Assembly (NCBI GenBank): GCA_937922045.1
Contig: CAKZXA010000004.1
Span: 1-42,877, forward strand
Origin: an uncultured Acidimicrobiales bacterium
GTDB taxonomy: Bacteria > Actinomycetota > Acidimicrobiia > Acidimicrobiales > SZUA-35
Reading direction: 5' to 3'
Length of the DNA: 42,877 nt
Each line of letters opens with the position of its first letter. Position 1 is the first letter of the stretch. Positions 16,127-25,177 of this stretch are shown here, in pieces. Both the position numbers and the translations under genes were made by a program. The notes beneath the pieces were generated by a model, which was given only the letters and a program-made list of their open reading frames with translations, made no database searches and was not told the origin of the DNA.

Positions 16127-19100
16127 CTATTGGTTGAGGCGACCCTGGGAGCTGACTCGAGGTTGGGGCGCGATTGCCACCGTGTCGGTGTCGAGGGTTG
16201 GCGTTGCGCCCACACAGCCGTCGGCCGCGGCGTCGCCAGAGCCGGTGAGCTCCCAACACCTTGGATCAACCACGTTGCCAGGCCCGGCACGAGAAATCGA
16301 GCGGCCGTCGCCTGCGCTGGCGAGCCGGCTCTCGACCGTGACATCCCAGATCCCAAGCTCAACCGGCGGACGAGACGCTATGTGGTCTCCACCGCTCCCG
16401 TCATCCCAGGCCACAAAGTCGACGAGCAGCCCATTCGGATCCCAGAGCCAGATGTCATCACCTTCGTTGTTGAAGGCCTCCCAGTTCGAGTTCGGGCCCG
16501 CCGGGAATCCGTAGTCGACACCGACCCAGTAGGCGGAGTACGACGTCGATGGCCGTAGCGAGCCATCCTGCAGCTGATAGCTCGTCCAATCCGGTCGGCG
16601 GATCGGCGCTGAGATCAAACTTCCCGGGGCAACCGGCGTTGGCTGAGCGACCGCCTGGTTGACGCGGCCTGTGTGCTGCGGCAGGTAAGGAGGCACCCCG
16701 CTGTGGAAGCCTAGATCGTCGCCAGAGCCAGGGTCGGCCGTGTCGCTCACGCTGAAGTTCTCGAGGTCGATGGTGGTAGCACTGGTATTTCGAATCTCCA
16801 TGTATTCGTCCATGAGGTAGGCATCGAACGGCCGCGCCAGGTCGAAGGGTTCCGACTCGGCGTAGAGCACCTCGTCGATCACGACGAGACCTGCATAAGG
16901 CGACAACCCGACCGGCCCAATCACGATGGCGTAGTTCGTGACATCGGTTGCCGCGTCGTCGTCGACCACCTCGACCGAGATGGGGAACGTGGTATCGAGG
17001 GTTGCGGCGGTCGGTGTTCCCGCGATGTTGATCGCGTTGGCTCCGAGGTTCCACGTTAGGCCTGCCGGCAATCCGGTGACGCTAGCGCTCACCACCGTGC
17101 CATCGGGATCGGCATGGGTGATCGCTTGGGTGTAGGCCACGTTGACGAAAGCACTCTGGTTTGTGGTCGGGGCGATCACCGGTGGGTCGTTGATGTCGGC
17201 AACCGTGATGGTGCCACTGGCAGTCGATGCTCCGCCAGCGCCATCCGACACGGTGTAGACGAACGAGTCGGTCCCGTTGGTGTCCGGATCAGGGGTATAG
17301 GTAATCGTGTTGTCACCGTTCACCGTGGCTGAACCAGAGGTGGGAGCTGTCGTAACAGCCACCGTCAACGGGTCACCGTCGACATCGTCGTCATTCGCTA
17401 GCACGTCCAGCACCACCGCGATGTCTTCGTCGGTGGTCGCCGCATCGTCGGCCGCAACCGGCGCATCGTTGACAGCAGCAACGTTGACGGTCACGGTTGC
17501 TGTAGCCACGTTCCCGGCCGGGTCGCTCATCGAATAGCTGAAGGAGTCAGAACCATTCGTGTCGAGATGAGGCGTGTAGGTAGCAGACTTCCCATCGGCC
17601 GCAATCACGACCGAACCGTTCGCACCCTGCCCGACGGTGTCGACGGTAAGAGCCAAAGCCTCGGGATCATCGTCGTTGTCGAGGACCAGGACGACAACCG
17701 CAACGTCCTCATCGGTCGAGGCGGTGTCATCCGTCGCAACCGGCGGATCATCCACCGGTCCAACAACCACGGTGACCGTGGCCGACGCCGCTCCACCTGC
17801 ACCATCCGACACGGTGTAGACGAACGAGTCGGTCCCGTTGGTGTCCGGATTGGGGGTGTAGGTGATCGTCTGGTCCGGATTGACGACGGTGGCGCCAGAC
17901 GAAGCCGGACCCACGGTCACCGACAGGGCATCCCCGTCCACGTCGGAGTCGTTCACAAGCACCGCCACATCCACGGCGTTGTCTTCGGGCGTTGAGGCCG
18001 AATCGGGCAAGGCGATGGGAGCGTCGTTTCGAGCAGCGATCGATACCGCCACGGTGGCTGAAGCCGCGCCGCCATTTCCGTCTGACACCGTGTAGCTAAA
18101 CGTGTCGTTGCCATTGGCGTTCAGGTTCGGTGTATAGGTAATCGTGCCATCACCGTTGGGAACGGCCGAGCCAAGACTCGGCCCCGATTCGATCGACACG
18201 TTCAGTTGATCGCCATCCGGGTCGGTGTCGTTCTCGGTGACTGCGATCACGATGGCCACATCTTCGTCGGTGACAACCGTGTCCGGCGCGGCGAGCGGCG
18301 GATCGTTGACGGGATGAACAACCACGGTCGCCGTGGCCGAGGCGAAGCCGCCGTCACCGTCGGCGATCGTGTAGGTAAAGGAGTCGGTTCCGTTCACATC
18401 GGGGTTTGGGGTGTAGGTGATGGTGTCGGCCGCGGTGATGGCCACCACACCGCCCGAACCTTGCACCACCGATGTCACCGTGAGAATCGAACCCTCTGGG
18501 TCTGAATCGTTTGCAACAACAAGAACGTCTACGGCCGAATCTTCGTCGGTTCCAGCCGTATCGGCCACCGCCACCGGCGCATCATTTACCGCTACCACCG
18601 ACACGGTTATGGTCCCGGTAACCGAGTTACCAGCCGGGTCGGTGGCCACATACGGGATGCTGTCGGTGCCCGACACATTCGGCAGGGGCGCGTAGTTTAC
18701 GGTGCCATCGGCCATCGTCGTGACGGCGCCGAGAAGGCCAGGGCCTGCTGACACCAGCGAGAGCGCCTGCCCTTCGGGGTCGGAATCGTTGGCCAGTGGC
18801 GACACGACGACCGGCGTGTCTTCATCGGTCGTCGCCGTATCCGGTACCGCCGTTGGCGTCTCGTCGAGGTCGTTCACGTTCACGACCAACACGCCGAGAG
18901 ATGATGCCATCCCATCGGTCACCCGCACGGTCAAGAGGTAGCTACGAACCGACTCAAAGTCGAGAGGCTGGACCGTTGAAACCACCCCCGTGGCAGGGTC
19001 GACAACAAACGGGGCGCTCAGGGCTAGCGGTGACCGTGATCGAACGAAGGCCCCTCCAGGAGCTATGAGCAGGGCAGTTGGACGCTGATCGACCAGAACG

Positions 19101-21355
19101 AAGCGCATTTCATCACCGTCTACGTCAGCGCCGATCATGGTGGCTATCTCGGTGCTGGCGACGCGGTTTTCGTCGACCTCAACCAGCAGGTCGGCAAGGA
19201 CTGGGGCATCGTTGACCGGCGTGATCGTCACCTCGATCATCGCCGACGTACGCTGACCAACCGAGTCCTCGACGACGTAGGTGAGCTGATCGACACCGAC
19301 CTGATTGGCCATCGGCGTATAGATCACCGTTCCGTCCGCACCGATCGAAGCAACACCACGTGTGCCACCCTCGACCGAGATCAGTGTGAGGCCTTGAGCT
19401 TCCGGATCGCGATCGTTGCTGAGGGCAGCGATCGTGATCGGCGTATCTTCGGGTGTCGTCACCACATCATCGGCGGCAACGGGTGGAAGGTTTTGAGGGA
19501 CCGTTGTCGTCGTTGTGGCCGGACCGCTCGTTGTGGTCGGAGCGCTGGTCGTGGTCGTCGATTGGCTTGTGGTCGTCGATGAAACCGTCGTTGTGGGCCC
19601 CGTCGTCGATGAAACCGTCGTCGATGAAACCGGCGTTGATAACGCCGTCGTTTGGCTGGCCACAAGGGTGCTGGTTGTCGTTTGTCCGCTCGTTGGTGTC
19701 GTCGATGCCGACGAAACGTCAACCGTGACCGAAGCAACATCGGTTCGTCCTGAACCGTCGTCGATTTCATAGGAGGCAACGTAACGTCCAGCCGCTGGCG
19801 GGGCCACGAACTGGATCTCCCCGTCGACGAGACTGAATGCTGTGCTCACGCCACCGGTCAGGTTGACGATGGTCAGAATGTCTCCGTCGACGTCGCGATC
19901 ATTTTTGAGTACATCGAGGACTAGCGTTTGGCCTGCGGTCGTCGTGTAGTAGTCGTCTGATGCGAGCGGGGCGTCGGGAGTCGGTTGAACGGTCACGGGA
20001 ACGGTGCTCAAAATGCATTGACCGGTGGCATCGCAAGTGCGGACCACCATCTCGTCGGTGCCGTTGAAGTCTGGTTCGGGCCAGTAGTCAATCCGCCACC
20101 CCTCTTCGGTGAGGCGAAGATCCCACGTTCCATGTTCCGGTCCGTCAACGACGGACACTTCCAGGGTGTCAGCCGCCCCAACGGCTACGTCGACACCACC
20201 TTCGGCATCCTCGGCCACCACGACGGCCCCATCCTCGACGACAAGTTCTGTCGCAGTGAAGGCAAGCTGTTTGGGTTCGGGAACCTGATTGAGCCCGAGC
20301 ACAGCGGCGATGGCAACGGCAGCGGCCGCCGAGGCTGCGCCGACGACGGGTGCAGCGATCGGCGCTGGGGACGCTGCGAGTGTTCCGGTAAACGAAGAGA
20401 TCGGGCCGGCGACGAGTCTCAGCTGACCGAGGCTGATACGAAGAAAGGCCCGCACCACGGCGGGATCGAACTGGGTTCCGGCGCAATCGGCTACTTCCTG
20501 GCGGGCGGCTTGCGCCGACATTGCCTTCTTGTAGCTACGCACGCTTGTCATCACGTCGTAGGCATCGGCCACCGCAGCGATGCGGCCAGCGAGGGTTATA
20601 TCCTCGCCAGCCAGATTGCTGGGGTATCCAGTGCCATCCCACCGGCAGTGATGTTCGTCGACGGCGCCAAGCCAGTCCCCGAGCCATGGGCGCAAGGAGT
20701 CAACGTAGCCTCGGCCTTGGGCCGGGTGGGTTTGGAGGATCTTCCATTCTTGCTCGTCGGGCCGACCCGCCTTGTTGAGAATCTCGGCCGGAACATCGAG
20801 CTTGCCCATGTCGTGGAGGAGCGTTCCCCATCGCAGCATCGCTCGGTCGGTAGTGGAAAGATTCAGTTCTTCAGCGATCAGGTCGGCGTAGGCCTGGACC
20901 CGTTCGGCGTGGCCCCTGGTTAGTCGATCATGGTCACCAAGAGCGGCGAGAAGGTCGACGAGGGTCGAACTATTCTGCACAGCGTCGGTCTCAATACCCA
21001 TTTGATCGGCCTGGCGAAGTCGCGACAGTGCCCGCTTGCTGCTCGTGGCCCGCAGTGCCGACTTGAACCGGCTGGGCGCCTCGTCGGGAAAGATCATCGA
21101 CAGGCGAAACAGGGCGGCGACCGGCAGCAGCTTTGCCGAAAGACGACTAGCAACCTGGATAAAGAGCGTGCAGAGGGAGAAGACCCCGACCCACCACACG
21201 ATCGGGTGGAGACCTACCTTCGACGGCGGGAGCAGCCGGCCGATAGCGAAGGCCAAAGCAAAGGCGCTGACGATCGGCACGAGGAGGATGACGAATCGCA
21301 AGAGACCAGCCACGATCGGCCGCTCGGTCCACGATTGTGTCGTCGCCTCTTGCAC
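16127..21355 (-). CDS. HD-GYP / cadherin-like repeat / lamin-tail giant membrane protein
   Basis: The 1742-residue product fuses a cytoplasmic HD-GYP domain to a long outside region. Two membrane helices (about 17-40 and 50-70) precede the HD-GYP domain (about 131-310), which keeps HDMGK (181-185), THPAQG, HHCRWDGTGYP (235-245) and AGRIAAVADAYDVM; this family hydrolyses c-di-GMP. A third helix (about 335-356) puts the rest outside. About eight Big_9/cadherin-like repeats follow (each NDAPVAxxDxxxTDEDxA...NDxDxDGDxL), one further cadherin-like unit, and a Ser/Thr-rich linker after the first repeat. A putative-Ig unit (NDPPVIAPTTNQSAF) is next, and the C-terminal region (GLVVIDEVLY...EYMEIRNTSATTIDLENF) is lamin-tail-like. 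No sortase motif is seen. The start is GTG 21353-21355. The fusion is unusual; a c-di-GMP-linked adhesion role is inference. Confidence 0.85.
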   Translation of the reverse strand: MQEATTQSWTERPIVAGLLRFVILLVPIVSAFALAFAIGRLLPPSKVGLHPIVWWVGVFSLCTLFIQVASRLSAKLLPVAALFRLSMIFPDEAPSRFKSALRATSSKRALSRLRQADQMGIETDAVQNSSTLVDLLAALGDHDRLTRGHAERVQAYADLIAEELNLSTTDRAMLRWGTLLHDMGKLDVPAEILNKAGRPDEQEWKILQTHPAQGRGYVDSLRPWLGDWLGAVDEHHCRWDGTGYPSNLAGEDITLAGRIAAVADAYDVMTSVRSYKKAMSAQAARQEVADCAGTQFDPAVVRAFLRISLGQLRLVAGPISSFTGTLAASPAPIAAPVVGAASAAAAVAIAAVLGLNQVPEPKQLAFTATELVVEDGAVVVAEDAEGGVDVAVGAADTLEVSVVDGPEHGTWDLRLTEEGWRIDYWPEPDFNGTDEMVVRTCDATGQCILSTVPVTVQPTPDAPLASDDYYTTTAGQTLVLDVLKNDRDVDGDILTIVNLTGGVSTAFSLVDGEIQFVAPPAAGRYVASYEIDDGSGRTDVASVTVDVSSASTTPTSGQTTTSTLVASQTTALSTPVSSTTVSSTTGPTTTVSSTTTSQSTTTTSAPTTTSGPATTTTTVPQNLPPVAADDVVTTPEDTPITIAALSNDRDPEAQGLTLISVEGGTRGVASIGADGTVIYTPMANQVGVDQLTYVVEDSVGQRTSAMIEVTITPVNDAPVLADLLVEVDENRVASTEIATMIGADVDGDEMRFVLVDQRPTALLIAPGGAFVRSRSPLALSAPFVVDPATGVVSTVQPLDFESVRSYLLTVRVTDGMASSLGVLVVNVNDLDETPTAVPDTATTDEDTPVVVSPLANDSDPEGQALSLVSAGPGLLGAVTTMADGTVNYAPLPNVSGTDSIPYVATDPAGNSVTGTITVSVVAVNDAPVAVADTAGTDEDSAVDVLVVANDSDPEGSILTVTSVVQGSGGVVAITAADTITYTPNPDVNGTDSFTYTIADGDGGFASATATVVVHPVNDPPLAAPDTVVTDEDVAIVIAVTENDTDPDGDQLNVSIESGPSLGSAVPNGDGTITYTPNLNANGNDTFSYTVSDGNGGAASATVAVSIAARNDAPIALPDSASTPEDNAVDVAVLVNDSDVDGDALSVTVGPASSGATVVNPDQTITYTPNPDTNGTDSFVYTVSDGAGGAASATVTVVVGPVDDPPVATDDTASTDEDVAVVVLVLDNDDDPEALALTVDTVGQGANGSVVIAADGKSATYTPHLDTNGSDSFSYSMSDPAGNVATATVTVNVAAVNDAPVAADDAATTDEDIAVVLDVLANDDDVDGDPLTVAVTTAPTSGSATVNGDNTITYTPDPDTNGTDSFVYTVSDGAGGASTASGTITVADINDPPVIAPTTNQSAFVNVAYTQAITHADPDGTVVSASVTGLPAGLTWNLGANAINIAGTPTAATLDTTFPISVEVVDDDAATDVTNYAIVIGPVGLSPYAGLVVIDEVLYAESEPFDLARPFDAYLMDEYMEIRNTSATTIDLENFSVSDTADPGSGDDLGFHSGVPPYLPQHTGRVNQAVAQPTPVAPGSLISAPIRRPDWTSYQLQDGSLRPSTSYSAYWVGVDYGFPAGPNSNWEAFNNEGDDIWLWDPNGLLVDFVAWDDGSGGDHIASRPPVELGIWDVTVESRLASAGDGRSISRAGPGNVVDPRCWELTGSGDAAADGCVGATPTLDTDTVAIAPQPRVSSQGRLNQ
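17241..17849 (-). repeat. Near-identical DNA in two cadherin-like repeats
   Basis: A 48-base block (17241-17288) is repeated identically at 17802-17849, two protein repeats apart (561 bases). It encodes the TDSFVYTVSDG part of the repeats. Identity at the DNA level, not only the protein level, points to recent duplication or gene conversion. Other units share the protein pattern but differ more in DNA. Confidence 0.85.
19493..19730 (-). repeat. Thr/Ser-rich linker coding region with short DNA repeats
   Basis: This part of the giant gene encodes a chain of Thr, Ser and Pro (such as SSTTVSSTTGPTTTVSSTTT). On the plus strand the 16-base unit GTCGTCGATGAAACCG recurs three times between about 19573 and 19635. 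A low-complexity linker such as this could act as a flexible, possibly glycosylated spacer. Confidence 0.8.
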
Positions 21356-21501
21356 ACGTAGTCATTCGGAGCAAAGCAGGCCCATATTTAGCGTGGATCA
21401 GGGCGAGCGCCGGCTCACCGATGGCGAGATGGAGTCCCGACCGCCACCAGCAATGCTCCGATTGAGGCCTCGATTCGACGACGAACTCGAGCTGTGGTCG
21501 T

Positions 21502-22140
21502 TCAGATGGCGAGGGCAGCGATCAGATGGACTCTCGGGTCATCGCCGCCGTTGAGTGCTGTGTGATAGCCGCGCGTGTCGGTGAAATACACCGAGCCGTC
21601 GGCCGGGAGATGGGTGCAGTGATGATTGACGACGAACAGGGCGCCGGGATTGGTAATGATCGGTATGTGTAGCCGAGGTTCGGGGTCTCGATGCCATGAA
21701 TTGCAGTTGAAGACCGACTTCGTATTGACCCTGACCCGACCAATCGGAGCAATCTCGCGTAGCTCGGCAACGATCTGCTCGAAATAGGTACCTTCGAATT
21801 CGGGGAGCATTTCGGTGTAACCAGCTTCGTCGACGATGTCGTCACGAGCGATCTCGGTGTAGCTGGCGTCGGGTCGGATCCAGAATCGGCCAGAAAGATC
21901 GACGGGGTCCCGCCCGTCGGTTCCAGGCCTCCGGGTGACGGGCAAGGTGCCGAATCCCCACTCGCCGTAACTCTGGTCGTAGTCGACCGCATCGAGCACT
22001 CGGCCGAGTTCTTCGGTCAGCCGATCAACATCGAAGCGAGGTGTAGAAAGGCGGCGGATTCCTGGACCTTCTACGAACTCAGCAACCCGCGTCGCGTCGG
22101 GCACCGTTTCAAGCCAATGGTCCAGCTCCAAATGAGACAT
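21502..22140 (-). CDS. Aspartyl/asparaginyl beta-hydroxylase-like protein
   Basis: The 212-residue product resembles the aspartyl/asparaginyl beta-hydroxylase fold of 2-oxoglutarate/Fe(II) dioxygenases. The iron-binding region is SWHRDPEPRLHIPIITNPG, with the distal His in RGYHTALNGGDDPRVH. The arginine before HIPI (in PRLHIPI) fits 2-oxoglutarate binding. The substrate is unknown. The ATG at 22138-22140 (MSHLELDHWL) is used; a longer in-frame extension to 22305 overlaps the divergent GyrI-like gene and reads as non-coding shadow. The 21356-21501 stretch between this gene and the giant gene has no visible gene. Confidence 0.78.
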   Translation of the reverse strand: MSHLELDHWLETVPDATRVAEFVEGPGIRRLSTPRFDVDRLTEELGRVLDAVDYDQSYGEWGFGTLPVTRRPGTDGRDPVDLSGRFWIRPDASYTEIARDDIVDEAGYTEMLPEFEGTYFEQIVAELREIAPIGRVRVNTKSVFNCNSWHRDPEPRLHIPIITNPGALFVVNHHCTHLPADGSVYFTDTRGYHTALNGGDDPRVHLIAALAI

Positions 22141-22213
22141 CAAAAGATCGTACCGGGCGACGCCCGGAGGCCTACGCAAGAGACCGACGATCACCGAAGG
22201 CGGCGACATCGCC

Positions 22214-22489
22214 ATGGCAGTACCGATCGCATCGACCTTCGATCCATCGCCCGAATCGGACGTGCAGGTACTCAAGATTCCTGCGGGACCCACCGCATCG
22301 GTCATTCACAAAGGTTCATACGAGAACATGGGCGAGTCGTATGCAACCGTCGTTGCCTGGATCAACGAACGCGGCCACGACATCGTGGGCCCCTCCCGCG
22401 AAGTCTACTTCAACAGTCCAGCTGAAGTACCTGAAGCCGAACTCATAACCGAGATACTGTTTCCTATCAACACCGACGTGGAGGCCTAG
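22214..22489 (+). CDS. GyrI-like small-molecule-binding domain protein, probably 5' truncated
   Basis: The 91-residue product matches the second half of a GyrI-like (AraC effector-binding) domain: KIPAGPTASVIHKGSYENM, VAWINERGHDIVGPSREVY and VPEAELITEILFPI. A whole domain has about 150 residues, and upstream in-frame sequence to 22136 (PTITEGGDIAMAVPI) also looks domain-like, so the gene is probably a 5'-truncated remnant of a MerR- or AraC-type regulator or a stand-alone GyrI protein. It is immediately followed by the MGMT-like gene: the stop at 22487-22489 precedes the next GTG by one base. The start at 22214 is uncertain. Confidence 0.6.
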   Translation: MAVPIASTFDPSPESDVQVLKIPAGPTASVIHKGSYENMGESYATVVAWINERGHDIVGPSREVYFNSPAEVPEAELITEILFPINTDVEA

Positions 22490-22490
22490 T

Positions 22491-22893
22491 GTGACGGCAA
22501 CGTGGCAAGAGAAGTACGACACCGCCAGGCCTTCGCACACAAGAGTGAATGACAAGAAGTTCGCCGACCTTGAGGCTGGTACTTCGATTCTGATTCCTAG
22601 TCCGATCGACATCCAGGCTGAAATTGCAGCTCTCGAACCAGACGAAACGATTGTGCTTGGCGAGCTTCGCCGCCGTCTCGCAAAACGCCATGGGGCTGAC
22701 GGCACCTGTCCAGTGATGTGCGGGGATGAACTTACGCATCGTTGCTGAAGTGGCTTTCGAAGCCCTTGACGCTGGAATACCTCCAGATCAACTCACACCG
22801 GTGTGGCGCGCCATTGATCCTAAAAGCAATCTGGCAAAGAAGTTACCTGGTGGACCAGCGCGGGTTGCCGAGCTTCGCGACGCAAACGACTAG
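22491..22893 (+). pseudogene. Frameshifted MGMT (alkyltransferase-like) family gene
   Basis: The first frame (GTG 22491) reads LRRRLAKRHGADGTCPVMCG, the typical segment before the TCP box of the small O6-methylguanine-DNA methyltransferase-like family. It then stops at 22746-22748 after a few non-matching residues. The correct continuation, MNLRIVAEVAFEAL...DQLTPVWRAIDPKSNLAKKLPGG, lies in the next frame up to the TAG at 22891-22893. One extra G in the GGGG run at about 22724-22727 explains the break: removing it restores the family spacing CPVxxGxxLRIVAE. This may be a real mutation or a homopolymer error in the assembly. Such proteins belong to the MGMT/ATL superfamily of DNA-repair factors. 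Confidence 0.65.
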
Positions 22894-22933
22894 CCGCTAC
22901 GACAACCCATACCGAGGTGCGCATCGATTTTCC

Positions 22934-23980
22934 TCACCGGTTGCGGACAGAGGCCAGTTGACGCATTCGAGCAAGAACGTCGACACCGAGCTGCTGCCAA
23001 ACATCGAGCAAATCGACAAGCACCCAGTTCTCTCGGATCGACAAGACACCGTCTGACGCGTTGCGCTCGACCCGCCAAAAGTCGAGGCTTCGCATCGTGA
23101 TGGCCTTGCCCATTGGCGGAATCCCTAACCAGCCATCACCGCTGACCGTCATCGACATCCCCGGCCAGGCGGTGACACCGACAAAGTCGCCATCGCCGAA
23201 GAAGTGAGCATCGCCCTTGTAGCCACCACGGCGATCCGGCATAGCGGCCAGAAACGGGATCTGGTGCCAACGCCTGAACCCGTCGACCCCTCGCCCGGTC
23301 CCAATGCCCGCTGGGCCGTACCAGGAGAAGCGTGGATGCCACCAGTGATCGAGGCGCATCGCCTCCTCGGGTTCGTCTGGATGCTTGCCCATATCGACCA
23401 ACATGCCGATCACATGATCGGCGCTGGCCTGCGATCGCTCCTGGTTCCATGCTCCTTCCAGCAGCCCATCGCAACGAGCGGGGCCCGGCACCAACCACTC
23501 ACGGCCGAGACTCGGACCCATCGGCCACACCCCAGCCTGCATCATGAGTTCGGGGATGTCCCAGAGGGCCTGCATCTCGACAATCTTGGCCGACGGACCT
23601 TCGCCCTCGATGCGGTAGAACTCATGGAACCGCATCGACGCCTGATGTCCGCTGGGCGGAATCCCAAGAAAGGGCTCGACAAAGGTTCCGGTGTAGTAGC
23701 CCCCGCATCCAACCCAGCGGTGCCCGTAGGGGTCGGGGCCAGCCATCACAATGAAATCTCGACGTTCAAGGTCGGGCATGGCCCGACACAGGGGTTCAAA
23801 CGCCTCGCCGTAAAGCCCGTCAGCCCCCGCCAAGTCCTCGAAGGGGTAGGCCAGGTGGACCTCAGCGTTCGGAATAAACACATCGGCCAGGGCAGATCGA
23901 ACGCTGTCGGGCTCAAAATCGTAGAGTGCAGCGCGAAGAGGGTCGAGCAGCTGGCGGTCGGCGCGGTGAACAGTGTTCAT
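22934..23980 (-). CDS. SnoaL-like (two-domain) polyketide-cyclase family protein
   Basis: The 348-residue product appears to hold two SnoaL/NTF2-like halves. It ends SIRENWVLVDLLDVWQQLGVDVLARM, matching the ends of the 25177 and 25749 neighbours, so the genes are paralogues. SnoaL-like proteins are small alpha+beta barrels with a cone-shaped pocket, acting as cyclases, isomerases or hydrolases. Which step is involved here is unknown. The ATG at 23978-23980 is used; a TTG at 24013 is upstream in frame. It is the last gene of the catabolic locus, 39 bases after the MetE-like gene. A short duplication TTCATGGGCAG (23976-23986 and 23989-23999) lies at its start. Confidence 0.7.
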   Translation of the reverse strand: MNTVHRADRQLLDPLRAALYDFEPDSVRSALADVFIPNAEVHLAYPFEDLAGADGLYGEAFEPLCRAMPDLERRDFIVMAGPDPYGHRWVGCGGYYTGTFVEPFLGIPPSGHQASMRFHEFYRIEGEGPSAKIVEMQALWDIPELMMQAGVWPMGPSLGREWLVPGPARCDGLLEGAWNQERSQASADHVIGMLVDMGKHPDEPEEAMRLDHWWHPRFSWYGPAGIGTGRGVDGFRRWHQIPFLAAMPDRRGGYKGDAHFFGDGDFVGVTAWPGMSMTVSGDGWLGIPPMGKAITMRSLDFWRVERNASDGVLSIRENWVLVDLLDVWQQLGVDVLARMRQLASVRNR

Positions 23981-24019
23981 GGGCAGCTGTTCATGGGCAG
24001 GTGCTCGTCTCAACCGTGC

Positions 24020-25177
24020 TCATGCCCACAGCCGGGCGGATGCGAGCTGAGCGCCCTCGGCCATCGCTGCCATCTTCTCGTAGGCGATCTTGGTGTCGAG
24101 CCCGGCGTAGCCGGCGAAGGTCGAGAAGCCGCAGTCGGTACCCGCCATCACCCGTTCCTTGCCAACGATGCCAGCGAACCGCTCGATGCGCTGGGCGATC
24201 AGCTCAGGATGTTCAACGAAGTGCGTCGTCGTGTCCAGCACCCCAGGAATCAGCACCTTGTCGTCGGGCATCACGCCTGATTCAGCCGCATCGGCAAACG
24301 CCGTCCACTCATGAGCATGGCGAGGATTCGACGCCTCGAACAAGAGGGCCTGCGGCTTGGCCTTCAGCGCGATTGGCAAAACCTGGCTCATCGGCGCATC
24401 GTGGGTATGCGGCCCCTCGTAGTTTCCCCAGCATATGTGCAGGCGCAAACGATCAGCTGGGATGTTGCGCACCGCCTCGTTGAGCGCTTCCACATGAATG
24501 GAGGCCAGACGCTCATACTCAGCGTCGGGTTCGCCCTTGAACATCATGTGACGACCGAGACCAAGATCGGGTGAGTCGAGCTGAAGCACAAACCCGGCAT
24601 CGGTGATCGCCTCGTACTCGTGGCGCATGGCCTCGGCCAAGGCGTGCAGATAACTCTCGTGATCGGGGTAGTGGTTGTTGGGCTGGAACAGTGCGATCAC
24701 GCCTGGCGAAGCTGCATTCATGAAGGCATCGTGGGGCTGGTGCTTGCCCACCGCCGCGCTCAGATTTTCTAGGTCCTTGCGACAGGGTTCGGCATCCTTC
24801 AGCTCGATCGGGCCGATGCATTGAGGACGCTTGTAGGTCGGCGTGCCCCCCAGTTTGGCCTGACGTTCAAGAAAGCTTGGATGTTCCTCCAAGTCGGCGG
24901 GAGCCCGGCGCGGGCTGTCGCCGTCGAAACCGGTGATGCGGTCTTTGATGTAGGTCGCGTAGCTGAGTTTGCTCATTTCACCGTCGCTCACCACGTCGAT
25001 GCCAACCGAGACCTGGCGGGCCACCACCTCATCAACCGCAGCCGTCACATTGAGCTCGTGCTCGGCTACATCTAACGCCTCGCCGTTCTCCAAGGCAAAG
25101 ATGCCATGGGTTACCGCCTCATTGCGGGGCAAGCTACCAACGTGGGTGGTAAGGATGCGATCGGTGCTGGTTTTCAT
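24020..25177 (-). CDS. Cobalamin-independent methionine synthase (MetE C-terminal-like) family protein
   Basis: The 385-residue product matches the catalytic C-terminal domain of MetE-type zinc methyltransferases, without the N-terminal MetE half. The zinc site is visible as LHICWGNYEGPH, ALLFEASNPRH and AGTDCGFSTF. It begins MKTSTDRILTTHVGSLPRNEAV, typical of the 'MetE-like II' group that includes methyl-transfer and epoxyalkane:CoM-transferase-like proteins. The methyl donor is unknown. Within a catabolic locus with no other methionine genes it is more likely to move a methyl group from a substrate than to make methionine, but this is inference. The AGGAGAA ribosome site lies ahead of the ATG 25175-25177. 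Its ATG overlaps the stop of the preceding SnoaL gene (TGATG), so the two are translationally coupled. Confidence 0.85.
   Translation of the reverse strand: MKTSTDRILTTHVGSLPRNEAVTHGIFALENGEALDVAEHELNVTAAVDEVVARQVSVGIDVVSDGEMSKLSYATYIKDRITGFDGDSPRRAPADLEEHPSFLERQAKLGGTPTYKRPQCIGPIELKDAEPCRKDLENLSAAVGKHQPHDAFMNAASPGVIALFQPNNHYPDHESYLHALAEAMRHEYEAITDAGFVLQLDSPDLGLGRHMMFKGEPDAEYERLASIHVEALNEAVRNIPADRLRLHICWGNYEGPHTHDAPMSQVLPIALKAKPQALLFEASNPRHAHEWTAFADAAESGVMPDDKVLIPGVLDTTTHFVEHPELIAQRIERFAGIVGKERVMAGTDCGFSTFAGYAGLDTKIAYEKMAAMAEGAQLASARLWA

Noticed and set aside
17200-19500. Regular repeats as a CRISPR array
   Set aside because: The repeats are about 280 bases apart, keep frame, and encode a protein domain; they are not short palindromic repeats with unique spacers.
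21356-21365. Third copy of ACGTAGTCAT near the start of the giant gene as a LacI operator
   Set aside because: The half-match overlaps the GTG start and lacks a matching -35/-10, and the rest of the dyad is poor. It may be chance.
22746-22748. TGA after THRC in the MGMT-like gene as selenocysteine
   Set aside because: A one-base shift restores the conserved family sequence in the next frame, so the TGA lies in out-of-frame sequence.
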